A DNA stretch of 31,670 nt from VMCP01 sp965655465. GTDB taxonomy: Bacteria; Bacteroidota; Bacteroidia; NS11-12g; UBA955. Position 1 is the first letter of the stretch, and each line of letters starts with the position of its first letter. The notes beneath the pieces were generated by a model, which was given only the letters and a program-made list of their open reading frames with translations, was not told where the DNA came from and did not search any database. Where the stretch lies: assembly GCA_965655465.1 (NCBI GenBank), contig CBFHGY010000018.1, positions 1-31,670 of the forward strand. Reading direction: 5' to 3'. Made by a program: the position numbers and the translations under genes. Of this stretch, positions 17,513 through 25,676 are shown one piece after another.

Positions 17513-17552
17513 TCTACTGCATGTTAGGAGCTTCTAAAAGAACCGAAAAGAT

Positions 17553-17560
17553 TATTTTTG
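17553..17560 (+). promoter_or_regulatory. -7 box TATTTTTG, 5 bases before ATG
   Basis: This matches TAnnTTTG and ends five bases before the ATG at 17566. If it is a working -7 box, transcription begins at or next to the start codon. A TTG at -33 is not evident. Confidence 0.4.
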
Positions 17561-17565
17561 TAAAT

Positions 17566-19464
17566 ATGATCAGCAGGTCTCAAATTCTTATAGCAGCCAT
17601 GTCATTGTTTTCATTGAAAAGCTTTGGTCAGGGTTTAACTATTCCTTCTGGAGAAACTTTTTTTATCAGTAGTGGAACGACGGTAAGTCTTACCTCTGGT
17701 AATACTGCGGTTAGTTCGGGTGGCACCCTCACCGTGAATGGAGAATATCAAACTAAGGGCAATTTCACCAATTCAGGTACCTTGAATGCTACTTCGGGTA
17801 CATTAACGTTTAATGGAAGTAGCGCCCAAACCGTATCTGTAAATAATGCAACCGTAAAGGATGTTAATATTGGCTCAACAGCTTCGGTAACTTTAGGGAA
17901 TACTTTGAATATACAAGGCGGTTCGAATCATGGAACTTTAAGTGTAGCAAATGGAGGAACTCTGGCAACTGGGGGCTATTTAATACTTAAATCCGATGCA
18001 AATGGTTCTGCGGTTATTGCGGAAGGGGCATCTACAGGGAGTTATATTACAGGAAACGTACTCGTTGAACGTTTTATTCCTGCAACTAGGGCATATCGTT
18101 TGCTTTCTTCAAGCGTAAATACTTCAACCACTATTCGTGAAAATTGGCAAGAGGATGGTAGCTCAAATTCAGGTTTAGGTACACATATAACTGGGGCAGG
18201 AGGCTCAACCAATGGTTTTGACCCAAGCGGAACGAATAATCCCTCATTATTTACGTATAATGTTACTACAGCTACAGGCTCGTGGTCTGCGGTAACCAAT
18301 ACCAATATTAATACCTTAACGGCCGGTGTGCCCTACCGATTAATGGTGCGTGGTGATCGGACTGTCGATTTAGGGGACAATGCGGCAACTGCCTCTAACA
18401 CGATATTAAGAGCAACTGGCACTGTAGGGCAAGGAGATAAAATATTTTCCGGTTTAAATACCAATGCCAATGGATTTACTTTTATTGGGAATCCATTTCC
18501 TTCTCCCGTCGACATGAGTGCCGTTATGGCCTCAGCTTCGAATGTAAATACCTCGAGCTACACAGTTTGGGATCCCAATATTAGTACCCGTGGCGCTTAT
18601 GTAAGTGTGAATATTGGCAATAATAGCAATGCTTCGGGTTCCCTTCAAGATAAATACTTACAACCAGGTCAGGCCTGTTTTATACAAACAGCCAGTAGCG
18701 GTACTCCAGCGTTTAGAATCAACGAAGCCCATAAGGCAAGCGCTTCTTCACAAACGGATGTATTCCGTCAATTGCCTCCTTTTTCAACATTGCACATGAC
18801 CCTGTATCAAACCGATAGTTTGGAAAACAAAGGTCGTGCTTTAGATGGAGTAGAAATCAACTTTGATCCCAATATGATTTCTGAATTTGATGCGCGTGAT
18901 TCAAGAAAAGTAATTAACCCAGATGAAAACCTGTCTATTTTCGTGGGAGACCAATTCTGCTCCATAGATTCACGCAATCTGCCTGTTTACGAGGAAGTTA
19001 TAGATGTACGTATCTCTCAAATGCGTCATAAAAAATATTCAATATTGACGAAATTTTTTAGTGAATTGGGAATTACTACCTATCTCTTGGATCGTCATAC
19101 CAAGCAATACCATGAATTAAATGCTTCAGGCATTACGCGTATCGACTTTGAAAATGATGGTTCCACCACCGCTACAGCCAACCAGCGGTTTGCTCTTGTA
19201 TTCGAGAAAACGAATAGCGCCTATGCCATCAAAGGACAAGGAATTGTATTATATCCAAATCCATTGGGGGCTGCTCGTTTGGTATCGCTTAGTCGCAAAG
19301 TGCAAACTTGGCAGCTTTACGATATGTTGGGTAAAATGATCATGGAGCAATCATCTGGGCCTTATGATCAAGTGCAGTTACCCGCCAATCTTCCAGCAGG
19401 TAATTATACGTTGAAGGTAACGGATGGAGCGGGTGTAGTATCTAATTGGATCGTTTTAGAATAA
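17566..19464 (+). CDS. T9SS-sorted beta-rich surface protein
   Basis: The ATG at 17566 is preferred over the one at 17521 because it begins a clean signal peptide (MISRSQILIA...KSFGQ, cleaved near residue 22), giving 632 residues. The N-terminal part (~25-160) is rich in Ser, Thr, Gly and Asn with repeated short strands such as GGTLTVNG, GTLTFNG and GGTLATGGYL, suggesting a beta-solenoid. Middle segments (LVERFIPATRAYRLLSS, FTFIGNPFPSPVDM) are common in Bacteroidota T9SS cargo. The C-terminus is a type A sorting domain (IVLYPNPLGAARLV to NWIVLE). The role is unknown; adhesion or a surface structure is plausible. It follows the GH16 but has its own promoter-like sequences and a strong terminator, so PUL membership is uncertain. 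Confidence 0.85.
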   Translation: MISRSQILIAAMSLFSLKSFGQGLTIPSGETFFISSGTTVSLTSGNTAVSSGGTLTVNGEYQTKGNFTNSGTLNATSGTLTFNGSSAQTVSVNNATVKDVNIGSTASVTLGNTLNIQGGSNHGTLSVANGGTLATGGYLILKSDANGSAVIAEGASTGSYITGNVLVERFIPATRAYRLLSSSVNTSTTIRENWQEDGSSNSGLGTHITGAGGSTNGFDPSGTNNPSLFTYNVTTATGSWSAVTNTNINTLTAGVPYRLMVRGDRTVDLGDNAATASNTILRATGTVGQGDKIFSGLNTNANGFTFIGNPFPSPVDMSAVMASASNVNTSSYTVWDPNISTRGAYVSVNIGNNSNASGSLQDKYLQPGQACFIQTASSGTPAFRINEAHKASASSQTDVFRQLPPFSTLHMTLYQTDSLENKGRALDGVEINFDPNMISEFDARDSRKVINPDENLSIFVGDQFCSIDSRNLPVYEEVIDVRISQMRHKKYSILTKFFSELGITTYLLDRHTKQYHELNASGITRIDFENDGSTTATANQRFALVFEKTNSAYAIKGQGIVLYPNPLGAARLVSLSRKVQTWQLYDMLGKMIMEQSSGPYDQVQLPANLPAGNYTLKVTDGAGVVSNWIVLE

Positions 19465-19490
19465 CTCACATAAATATTTTAATTTTCCCC

Positions 19491-19527
19491 AAAGGGGTAT
19501 GTGCACACACATGCCCCTTTTTATTTT
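19491..19527 (+). terminator. Strong intrinsic terminator
   Basis: AAAGGGGTATGTG (19491-19503) pairs with CACATGCCCCTTT (19508-19520) with one G-U pair, a 4-base loop and a following T-rich tail. It lies 26 bases after the stop of the T9SS gene and closes that transcript. Confidence 0.88.
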
Positions 19528-19696
19528 AGAGGGTATCGCTTTATTCAAAGCACTTACTTTCCGTTTTAACAAAACCACTATTGTATTTGCATCCTTGTAA
19601 TTTGTACTAAATTAATTACAAATTTACATGGGGTATGAATTGGTCGAATCAAAAAAATCGTGTGTCGACTTTGACGCGTTCTGCAATAATTAACTT

Positions 19697-19704
19697 TATT
19701 TTTG
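19697..19704 (+). promoter_or_regulatory. -7 box TATTTTTG, 5 bases before ATG
   Basis: This TAnnTTTG match ends five bases before the ATG at 19710. A TTG at 19671-19673 lies 23 bases upstream, at the long end of reported spacing. It supports 19710 as the real start, with little or no leader. Confidence 0.5.
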
Positions 19705-19709
19705 TTCCT

Positions 19710-20297
19710 ATGCGTAATGGTATTAAATATTCAATCTTGTTGCTTATTTCGGCACTAACCCTATCCGGAGTGAATGCCCAGCGCATTGCTATGGTAGATA
19801 TTGCAGGTCACCGCGATTCCTTTATTGCCCGATTTGAATCAAAATTGGGTTTCGTTCGCGTTGCGGATGAACAAAAAATCCCCATTCTGCGAGGCACCCT
19901 TAACGGCGAACCGGCGGATTTACGCATCTTCGAAACGCCTCTTTCGCATAGAGTATATAAAGTGGAAGTGCGATTTAGATCCTTCCCCAAATGGATCGAT
20001 GCTAAATCCTATTACTTGAATAAATTGAATGGACTCAAAAAAAAGTATGGAGAGCCCGTTATTACGAAGCAAGGTTTCGAAAAACCCTATTGCGATGGGG
20101 GAGGTAAGGAGTTCGAAGCAATACAAAATAATAAAGCACAATTTTACATCGACTGGGGAGATATGCCCTATATCCAAAATTTATTTTTACAATATTGGAT
20201 TTCCGGTGATACACATGTGTATTTGTCCTTTACCTTAAAAGACGAACTCATGAAGTATGAAGAGGAAAAGGAGCTTGCAAAAAATGCATTGTTTTAA
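19710..20297 (+). CDS. Periplasmic/secreted hypothetical protein
   Basis: The start at 19710 is chosen because it opens a signal peptide (MRNGIKYSILLLI...GVNAQ, 1-24) and lies just after a -7 box; an ATG at 19635 would add 25 unlikely residues. The product has 195 residues. The mature part is soluble and mixed alpha/beta, with a segment LKKKYGEPVITKQG typical of small Bacteroidota proteins of unknown function and a charged C-terminus (KYEEEKELAK). No lipobox and no T9SS domain, so it is probably periplasmic. I do not recognise the family. A terminator follows directly. Confidence 0.75.
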   Translation: MRNGIKYSILLLISALTLSGVNAQRIAMVDIAGHRDSFIARFESKLGFVRVADEQKIPILRGTLNGEPADLRIFETPLSHRVYKVEVRFRSFPKWIDAKSYYLNKLNGLKKKYGEPVITKQGFEKPYCDGGGKEFEAIQNNKAQFYIDWGDMPYIQNLFLQYWISGDTHVYLSFTLKDELMKYEEEKELAKNALF

Positions 20298-20299
20298 CT

Positions 20300-20324
20300 A
20301 TTAAGGATTTATCCCTTAATTTTT
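20300..20324 (+). terminator. Intrinsic terminator
   Basis: ATTAAGG (20300-20306) and CCTTAAT (20314-20320) form a perfect 7-bp stem with a 7-base loop, followed by a T-run, immediately after the stop at 20297. The stem is AT-rich but the layout is typical. Confidence 0.65.
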
Positions 20325-20389
20325 AGGGTTTGTTTTGTGATTCGTTTCTGAAAATTTGCGTTATTTGCAAATCTGAAACGGTAAAAGTT

Positions 20390-21946
20390 TTGAAAAAATC
20401 ACATAAACTGGCCATCGTGCTATTCGTAATCGGTTTGGCTTTGCGTTTCGAAGTGCAATTTCTCGAGCCTTTTTTTAATAATGATGAAATCGACTTGGGC
20501 ATGAATGTCAATCAGCGCGGTTTTGTTGAATTGCTCAAACCCTTAAAACACTATCAAACCGCACCACCTTTATTTCTGTGTTTTATGAAATTGGTTTATC
20601 TTATACCTTTTGGGGCGACATGGATCAAGTACAAAATAGTTTTCTTTGTGCTAAGTGGCGTTTTTATATATTTGGTATACGATATGGCAAAAAGGCTCTC
20701 TGAAGATCCCAAAGTGCCTCTGATCGCCCTTGCAATAGTTGGTTTAAATCCCTTTTTTATCTATCACTCGCTTACATTAAAACAATATGTTTTGGATGCC
20801 ATTATTGTCATGCCTCTGGTAAAGAGCCAATTCCGTCCAGAGGCGTCGAAGCCCCATAAGCTCCTATGGGTTTTGGCCCCTTTACTTTCCAATCCGGTAT
20901 TGTTTGTATACACCGCCTTTTTGTTGAGCTGCTTTTGGCGGCTCTTTCAAGAGACCATAAACACATCTAAGTCGTTCCTAATTCGAATTGGTGCAGCATT
21001 GAGGTCATTCTTCAATAATGTCCATTACCGATGGTTCTGGGGACCTATTTTGGTTTATATCTTATATTTTTTATGGTATAAAAGCCAAGACGGCTATGTG
21101 CCACTCACACGTTTTATGTGGGATTTTTGGCGTTTGACGTTTTTCTCAAATTCCCATGATTTCTTTATCCGAATTTATTACTTCTTCATTGGAAACGTAA
21201 CATTTATCTTCTCACATGATAAAACACTTGCCAATTTAGGAACTGTTCTGCTGGGAATTGGATTGGTGTATTTTTATAAAAGCAAGCGTTCAGAAACCCA
21301 GCGATTTATGGTGCGAACCTATTTGGGGGCATTAGCGGTATTTGTGGTTCTGAATTTCCTAAAAATGTATCCCATTGCACCGCGTTTATTGCTTTTTGTA
21401 TCGCCATTAATCGTAGTGCTTATCGCTATTTCGGGGGAAATTAAACAAGGCGTTTATCGCGTTTTTTGGTGGATTTTAATCGCTACCGGTTTTGTGAATT
21501 ATACCTTATATATGCCCTTTAAGGAAAATGATGTTTTAGCCATGGCAAAGCGCCTCGAAGAACAAAAACCTGCACGGGTGTTTTTTTCTATGAATTCGGT
21601 TCGGGCAATTCGGAAATTTGATGCATTTACTGAAAATGCTTTCCAAATTGAATCAAGATATATACATAAACCTGAATTTTGTGGCAATACCGACAGCCTT
21701 TTTATCTTAAAATTGGTGCACCAGTTTGGGAGAGAAGGTGAGAATGGACCTATTATGGAATCTTGTATCCGGAAGTCTGCAGAATTAAAACGCATTCAAT
21801 TAATTCAAGCGGCAGATGGATTTAACCTATATAAAATCCATGATCCAAGTATCCTCAAAGAATTCGTGCAAGCAGGCGTTTTACACCCGGATTATTTAGA
21901 GCGTGGCAAAATTCCTCAAACGCAAAATCCGTTTTGGAGATCTTGA
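20390..21946 (+). CDS. GT-C-like polytopic membrane glycosyltransferase
   Basis: The open frame reaches back to a TTG at 20330, but the first 20 codons look non-protein and adjoin a terminator. A TTG at 20390 gives MKKSHKLAIVLFVIGLALRF, a normal start before the first membrane segment (518 residues). No in-frame ATG is near. About nine to eleven hydrophobic segments can be seen. After the first comes FFNNDEIDLGMN with acidic Asp-Glu, then HYQTAPPLFL, which fit the first periplasmic loop of GT-C/PMT-2 enzymes that use polyprenyl-phosphate sugars. The C-terminal ~150 residues are soluble. The likely role is transferring a sugar to a lipid or protein outside the inner membrane; the substrate is unknown and no envelope-glycan genes are adjacent. 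Its stop is one base from the convergent gene's stop. Confidence 0.75.
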   Translation: MKKSHKLAIVLFVIGLALRFEVQFLEPFFNNDEIDLGMNVNQRGFVELLKPLKHYQTAPPLFLCFMKLVYLIPFGATWIKYKIVFFVLSGVFIYLVYDMAKRLSEDPKVPLIALAIVGLNPFFIYHSLTLKQYVLDAIIVMPLVKSQFRPEASKPHKLLWVLAPLLSNPVLFVYTAFLLSCFWRLFQETINTSKSFLIRIGAALRSFFNNVHYRWFWGPILVYILYFLWYKSQDGYVPLTRFMWDFWRLTFFSNSHDFFIRIYYFFIGNVTFIFSHDKTLANLGTVLLGIGLVYFYKSKRSETQRFMVRTYLGALAVFVVLNFLKMYPIAPRLLLFVSPLIVVLIAISGEIKQGVYRVFWWILIATGFVNYTLYMPFKENDVLAMAKRLEEQKPARVFFSMNSVRAIRKFDAFTENAFQIESRYIHKPEFCGNTDSLFILKLVHQFGREGENGPIMESCIRKSAELKRIQLIQAADGFNLYKIHDPSILKEFVQAGVLHPDYLERGKIPQTQNPFWRS

Positions 21947-21947
21947 T

Positions 21948-22631
21948 TTAAGGGATATTGATTTCCCTCAAAGTCATTAAACAAGAGTCAAATTGATCTA
22001 TAGACAAATTTGATTCGATGCGTATTGCATAGGTATGTAATCCGGTTTCTTGGGTAAAAATCGCAGATACCGGCGACATTATTTGGTGAAAACCAGCGCT
22101 GTTGAAATATAAGTATCCCGTAGCAACAGCCGTTCCGTCTCGCATTAATTTATATTCTCTAAATCCCGAAGCATTGGTGCTATATGCAGAAATTTGAGCT
22201 TGTAAATGCACATCCCCGCCGCTCGCCCTATAATCTGCACTCCACGCACTTACCGTACCTGCGGTGGCTATAGTACCCCCAGCTGATTTGGTGTTCAATA
22301 AAATAGTATCCTTTTGTACAACCCGATCTTGGTTGATGAGTCGTTCCCATGCGCTCCCATTATAGTAATAGTATCCCGGAGTGACTTTATTCGAATTGGT
22401 GCCAGTTGTTGCTGTATTATAAATAAGCAAACCGCTAGCAGGAGAGCTAATACTTGAAGCGTCATTTCGACCACTCAAACTTATTCGAGGTGGTAAAAAA
22501 CCTTTGTTGGATGCGGTAATATCCAATTGTGCGGAATTATTGGGGGAATTTGTTCCTATTCCTACTTGTCCAAATGTAACTTGGCATAAAACAATAAGGA
22601 AGGTATACAAGAAGCTTTTTGTCCGAAACAT
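21948..22631 (-). CDS. Small secreted protein of the VGIGT/SPxxSAxLDI type
   Basis: The start at 22631 is preferred over the longer frame from 22748 because it opens a signal peptide (MFRTKSFLYTFLIVLCQVTFGQ) and has a promoter-like sequence upstream; the product has 227 residues. The mature N-terminus reads VGIGTNSPNNSAQLDI, then GFLPPRISLSGR and GLLIYNT, a hallmark of a large Bacteroidota family of secreted proteins sometimes compared to phage tail-fibre N-termini. GYYYYNGSAWERL follows, then a C-terminal beta domain of about 120 residues. No T9SS domain and no lipobox. Function unknown. Convergent with the membrane glycosyltransferase gene, with no room for a terminator between. Confidence 0.8.
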   Translation of the reverse strand: MFRTKSFLYTFLIVLCQVTFGQVGIGTNSPNNSAQLDITASNKGFLPPRISLSGRNDASSISSPASGLLIYNTATTGTNSNKVTPGYYYYNGSAWERLINQDRVVQKDTILLNTKSAGGTIATAGTVSAWSADYRASGGDVHLQAQISAYSTNASGFREYKLMRDGTAVATGYLYFNSAGFHQIMSPVSAIFTQETGLHTYAIRIESNLSIDQFDSCLMTLREINIP

Positions 22632-22641
22632 AATCGTAATG

Positions 22642-22677
22642 TTGTACGAAATTAGGCTTTGATTCTTTTGGAAACAA
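22642..22677 (-). promoter_or_regulatory. Promoter-like TTG-N20-TAATTTCG
   Basis: On the minus strand TTG is followed after 20 bases by TAATTTCG, one change from TAnnTTTG, with the spacing expected of a Bacteroidota sigma-ABfr promoter. It lies about 20 bases before the ATG at 22631 and contains the 13-mer AATTTCGTACAAC shared with 17500-17512. Confidence 0.5.
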
Positions 22678-22828
22678 TCTCCGTACGATACCCTGGTGTA
22701 TTTTATTGTAACATTAATGGCGAATACGCACCAATTAAAGTTTGTCAACGGTTTTGGTATATGGAAACTTAGAATTTGATTCTAATTAGTCCCTTCCTTT
22801 TTTAGCAATAATTGTTAGAGGTTTCAAT

Positions 22829-22836
22829 TATATTTG
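22829..22836 (+). promoter_or_regulatory. -7 box TATATTTG, 4 bases before ATG
   Basis: A perfect TAnnTTTG ends four bases before the ATG at 22841. The nearest TTG (22812-22814) is only 14 bases upstream, shorter than usual. AGGT between box and ATG could act as a weak ribosome-binding site if a leader exists. Confidence 0.45.
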
Positions 22837-22840
22837 AGGT

Positions 22841-23578
22841 ATGAAAAAAGCACTGTTTTTCGGTCTTTCAATCTTGTTCTTATGGGCTTCCTCTCAAGCG
22901 CAAACCGCAAATTTTAGGGAAGTGATTTATTTGAAAAATGGTTCGATTTTAAAAGGAACGATTACCGAATGGATTCCAGATGAATCTTTAAGTATACAAT
23001 TAAGCGACAGCAGTTTATTTGTATGTAAGATATCCGATATTCAAAAAGTAAAACGCGAATGGATATCCGATGCGTCCAAAGGAATTAGTCGCACCCCCGT
23101 AGCACCAAATGTCAATGGATATGAATCTAATATCTCCGGAGGATATGGTGTAGCCAGCGGTAAATACGGACTCGATATCTTGTGTTTTAACTGGGTATTC
23201 GGAAAGAATTTAAATACCCATCACTTTGTGGGAATGGGAACCGGCTTGCGTTATATGGAAGAAGTTGATATGACGATGGTGCCCATATTGTTGGATTGGC
23301 GGTATAGAATCACCGAACAATCGGTATCGCCGTATGTGCGATTATCAGCAGGGTATTCTCTGAATGTAAGCAGCGGTTTAGAAAATTCAGGGTTCTTGGT
23401 AGATCCTAGGATCGGGGTGGACTTCCAATTAGGGGTTACTCGTTGTTCTTTTGATATGGGTTATCAAACCCAACAAACCGCTTTTTGGGTTTTAAAAGAT
23501 CCCTTAAGCAATCCGTATTTAAGCAAAGTATACCGCTTTTCGGAAGCCCTGAAATTCAGTTTTGGTATTTCGTTTTAA
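22841..23578 (+). CDS. Outer-membrane beta-barrel protein
   Basis: A 245-residue protein with signal peptide MKKALFFGLSILF...SSQAQ (1-21). Residues ~26-70 hold a short beta module, EVIYLKNGSILKGTI to LFVCKISDIQKVKRE, common at the N-terminus of Bacteroidota envelope proteins. Residues ~90-245 are alternating polar/apolar strands with Gly and aromatic residues (SGGYGVASGKYGLDIL, FVGMGTGLRYMEE, SPYVRLSAGYSLN), ending in ALKFSFGISF with a C-terminal Phe, as in small outer-membrane barrels. No enzymatic motif. Convergent with the lipoprotein gene at 23592-23972. Confidence 0.8.
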   Translation: MKKALFFGLSILFLWASSQAQTANFREVIYLKNGSILKGTITEWIPDESLSIQLSDSSLFVCKISDIQKVKREWISDASKGISRTPVAPNVNGYESNISGGYGVASGKYGLDILCFNWVFGKNLNTHHFVGMGTGLRYMEEVDMTMVPILLDWRYRITEQSVSPYVRLSAGYSLNVSSGLENSGFLVDPRIGVDFQLGVTRCSFDMGYQTQQTAFWVLKDPLSNPYLSKVYRFSEALKFSFGISF

Positions 23579-23591
23579 TACCCCGTAAGAA

Positions 23592-23972
23592 TTATTTTTC
23601 TTTTACAAATTGCCAGTTTTCATCAACCATTGGCTTACCGGTAGTACCGATTCCGCCATCGTGAATGTTTAAAGTATCGCCGCTCATCCAATAGCTCCAT
23701 ACCCCCTTGTCCTTATAAAAATCCCAAACTAAGGTATGTCCATTTAATGTAGCCCAATTGATGCGGTTTGCATCTACAGCGTTCATTTTAGGCTCTTTAT
23801 TGACTTCAAAAGAACCGGTTCCGTTTTTGAAAAGACTGAAAGATACATCGCCATTTACCAACTTCCAATTTCCAACCAAACGAGCATCGTTTAGTTCGAC
23901 ACAGGATTCAGATGCATTGTTGCAGCTCATAGCTGCCATTGCAATAACTACTAAGGAGTAAAACTTATTCAT
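23592..23972 (-). CDS. Small lipoprotein, lipocalin-like
   Basis: A 126-residue protein with a short signal and lipobox AAMSC (Cys17). The mature part begins CNNASESCVELNDARLVGNW; LVGNWKLVNGDVSFSLFKNGTG and DTLNIHDGG suggest a small lipocalin-like beta-barrel of the kind found in many Bacteroidota lipoproteins (WxL..G..x.F..DGT pattern). Function unknown. It is the first gene left of the copper-type operon, transcribed away from it; the 428 bases between are non-coding. Confidence 0.75.
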   Translation of the reverse strand: MNKFYSLVVIAMAAMSCNNASESCVELNDARLVGNWKLVNGDVSFSLFKNGTGSFEVNKEPKMNAVDANRINWATLNGHTLVWDFYKDKGVWSYWMSGDTLNIHDGGIGTTGKPMVDENWQFVKEK

Positions 23973-23976
23973 CCTC

Positions 23977-23984
23977 CAAATGTA
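23977..23984 (-). promoter_or_regulatory. -7 box TACATTTG, 4 bases before ATG
   Basis: On the minus strand TACATTTG is followed by GAGG and then the ATG at 23972. It is a perfect TAnnTTTG; the GAGG spacer looks like a Shine-Dalgarno sequence but lies too close to the ATG to act as one. Confidence 0.45.
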
Positions 23985-24152
23985 GGGATTTCTTTATAAT
24001 TTTTTGTGAATCGTATCGATTGTGTAAATAGTCCTATTTTCTTGAATTAGCGCCCTTTTCAACAAAAGACACATTAAGCCCGAGCTGCAAAACATCCATT
24101 ACTACAGCATAGATTATAGAATGCGGCTATGGATAACCTACATAATTTGAGT

Positions 24153-24186
24153 AACGTATTTTTCCTCCACTTAGAGTAAATACGTT
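24153..24186. repeat. Inverted repeat AACGTATTT/AAATACGTT
   Basis: Two perfect 9-base arms (24153-24161 and 24178-24186) are separated by 16 bases. No T-run follows on either strand, so an operator or a structured leader is more likely than a terminator. Confidence 0.6.
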
Positions 24187-24302
24187 TATCTTAACTACTT
24201 AAAATAAATTGGGGTTTATAACACTTTAAGGTGGTTAAATAGGTATTAATGGTTATTATTGATCATTAAAACGCGCAAAGTATCTCTTTTTCAGTGCTTG
24301 AT

Positions 24303-24340
24303 AAACTTCAATTGCATGAAATATACTATTAATGAAGTTT
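24303..24340. repeat. Inverted repeat AAACTTCA/TGAAGTTT
   Basis: Two perfect 8-base arms (24303-24310 and 24333-24340) are separated by 22 bases, ending about 31 bases before the CGTCTA element and 60 bases before the sigma-factor start. The position suits a regulator site at the operon promoter. Confidence 0.5.
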
Positions 24341-24370
24341 CATCCCGAAATAAACCAAGGGAGATATTAA

Positions 24371-24377
24371 TCGTCTA
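24371..24377 (+). promoter_or_regulatory. Candidate ECF -10 element TCGTCTA
   Basis: CGTCTA resembles the -10 of many ECF sigma promoters (CGTC/GTCTAA). It lies 29 bases before the sigma start. TAAACC (24351-24356) is 15 bases upstream and could be the -35. The same heptamer occurs 32 bases before the YHYH gene start. A housekeeping-type TAAATTTG box (24396-24403) also lies here, overlapping the TTG start. Confidence 0.4.
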
Positions 24378-24400
24378 CTAAAGTAAAGACATCTGTAAAT

Positions 24401-24922
24401 TTGGAATTTGAGGAGATATATAAGGTACACAGCGCCATGGTTTTTAACCTCGCCTTATCTTATGCGCAAAATACAGAGGATGCCGAAGAAATTACTCAAG
24501 ATGTGTTCGTAGCGGTTTATAGTTCCATGCAATTGGTTAAAGATCCATCCCACCTGAAAACTTGGATATATCGCATTGCTATTAATAAATCGCTGGATTT
24601 TATTAAATCTAAAAAACGTAAAAAGAGATTTACGCAGTTCATGTCTTTTTTTGATTTGGATCACAATGAAGTACAACAAAATAACCTCGAATTTAATCAT
24701 CCTGGTATACTTTTGGTACAAAAAGAGTCTTTGAAACGCGTATTTGACCTAATAAATGAACTTCCAGACAAGCAAAAAACCGCGTTGATTTTATGTAAAA
24801 TCGAACATAAATCGCAAATCGAAGCAGCCGAAATCATGCAGATAAGCCCGAAAGCAGTGGAATCTCTGTTTCAAAGGGCAAAAACGAATCTCGCAAAAAA
24901 GTTAAATCAAAACGAAGGATAG
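24401..24922 (+). CDS. ECF-family RNA polymerase sigma factor
   Basis: A 173-residue sigma-70 family protein with region 2 (~5-72: FEEIYKVHSAMVFNLALSY, DAEEITQDVFVAVY, LKTWIYRIAINKSLDFIKS) and region 4 (~115-168: LPDKQKTALILCKIE, SQIEAAEIMQISPKAVESL, RAKTNLAKKL), without regions 1 and 3, as in ECF factors. The only start between the upstream in-frame stop (24368) and region 2 is TTG at 24401. It should direct RNA polymerase to envelope-stress or metal-response promoters, probably including its own. Its stop overlaps the next gene's GTG (TAGTG); that gene is the likely anti-sigma, followed by a CnrX-like sensor, so the set resembles cnrYXH. Confidence 0.92.
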   Translation: MEFEEIYKVHSAMVFNLALSYAQNTEDAEEITQDVFVAVYSSMQLVKDPSHLKTWIYRIAINKSLDFIKSKKRKKRFTQFMSFFDLDHNEVQQNNLEFNHPGILLVQKESLKRVFDLINELPDKQKTALILCKIEHKSQIEAAEIMQISPKAVESLFQRAKTNLAKKLNQNEG

Positions 24923-25224
24923 TGTCCAATATGTCGTCTAAAATTAAAACAAGCAATCCTATGAGAGACCCACTCAATGCACTTGAAAATATTCAATTTC
25001 AGGAAGTGCCCTTGCACCTTTATGAACGGATAGAAAAGCGCATTCAAATAGAAGGAAATTCGCGAATTAATCCTCAGATTCAATGGACCTTAACGGGAGT
25101 TGTACTCCTACTTTTGGGGATACAAATTGCAGTTTTGAGACATGATCATATAAATCATGATGCAATTACACATTCTATTGCCAATACCTTTCAAATCGCA
25201 CCCAATAATCAAATATATCCATGA
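24922..25224 (+). CDS. Putative single-TM anti-sigma factor
   Basis: A 100-residue protein if the GTG at 24922 (overlapping the sigma stop) is used; ATGs at 24931 and 24961 would remove 3 or 13 residues. It has a ~55-residue cytoplasmic N-terminus (DPLNALENIQFQEVPLHLYE), one membrane helix near 56-74 (WTLTGVVLLLLGIQIAVL) and a short periplasmic tail with several His (HDHINHDAITH) that could touch metal or the partner sensor. Size, topology and position directly after an ECF gene match CnrY-type anti-sigma proteins, but there is no recognisable zinc anti-sigma motif. Function inferred from context. Its stop overlaps the next ATG (ATGA). Confidence 0.7.
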   Translation: MSNMSSKIKTSNPMRDPLNALENIQFQEVPLHLYERIEKRIQIEGNSRINPQIQWTLTGVVLLLLGIQIAVLRHDHINHDAITHSIANTFQIAPNNQIYP

Positions 25225-25676
25225 CGAAGTTGCGGTTTTATAAATTGCTAAGCGCAATTTTACTCCTGAGTAATGTGCTTATTTTAGGCTGGATGTTTTA
25301 CGGAAGGAAGGACTTCAAAAGGCCAGAGGGGCCTAAAAAAGTCATTGCGGAAAGACTGGATTTTGATCAAAATCAAATGAAGCAATATGAGTCTTTAATT
25401 CGGACACACCAAATAGAAATCGGCGATCTAGAAAGTCGGATATTTCGTGAAAAGAATGCCTATTATTCAAGTATCAATTCGGGAGATAGTTTATCGAAAG
25501 TGGCTCATGAAGCTAATTTAGGCCGCTTGCAAATTCAGATTGAACGTGTCAATTACCAGCATTTTTTAGAAATAAAAAAGATCTGCAAATTGGAACAAAT
25601 GCCGCTTTATGATGCGCTTCTTGCCGATTTAGCACATTTTTTCACAAAACCCCATAAACGCCCGGCTAAACATTGA
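25221..25676 (+). CDS. Periplasmic heavy-metal sensor, CnrX/Spy-like
   Basis: A 151-residue protein with an N-terminal membrane anchor (~8-26, LLSAILLLSNVLILGWMF) and a periplasmic all-helical domain (~45-145), rich in charged residues and in the pattern of the Metal_resist/CnrX/Spy group (FDQNQMKQYESLIRTHQ, then HFLEIKKICKLEQMPLYDAL). Possible metal ligands are H63, H96, H114, C122, M127 and H139; the tail is HKRPAKH. In cnrYXH the CnrX sensor binds metal in the periplasm and releases the sigma factor from CnrY; the same role is inferred here. It overlaps the anti-sigma gene by ATGA, and its own stop overlaps the TTG start of the MbnP gene. Confidence 0.8.
   Translation: MTKLRFYKLLSAILLLSNVLILGWMFYGRKDFKRPEGPKKVIAERLDFDQNQMKQYESLIRTHQIEIGDLESRIFREKNAYYSSINSGDSLSKVAHEANLGRLQIQIERVNYQHFLEIKKICKLEQMPLYDALLADLAHFFTKPHKRPAKH

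Larger units (their letters stand above)
23985..24400. other. Long intergenic region upstream of the sigma-factor operon
   Basis: No convincing gene is found in this stretch. It is AT-rich and holds two perfect inverted repeats (24153-24186 and 24303-24340) and a CGTCTA element at 24372-24377. Its length and the repeats suggest a control region for the operon starting at 24401. A small RNA cannot be excluded but nothing specific supports one. Confidence 0.5.
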
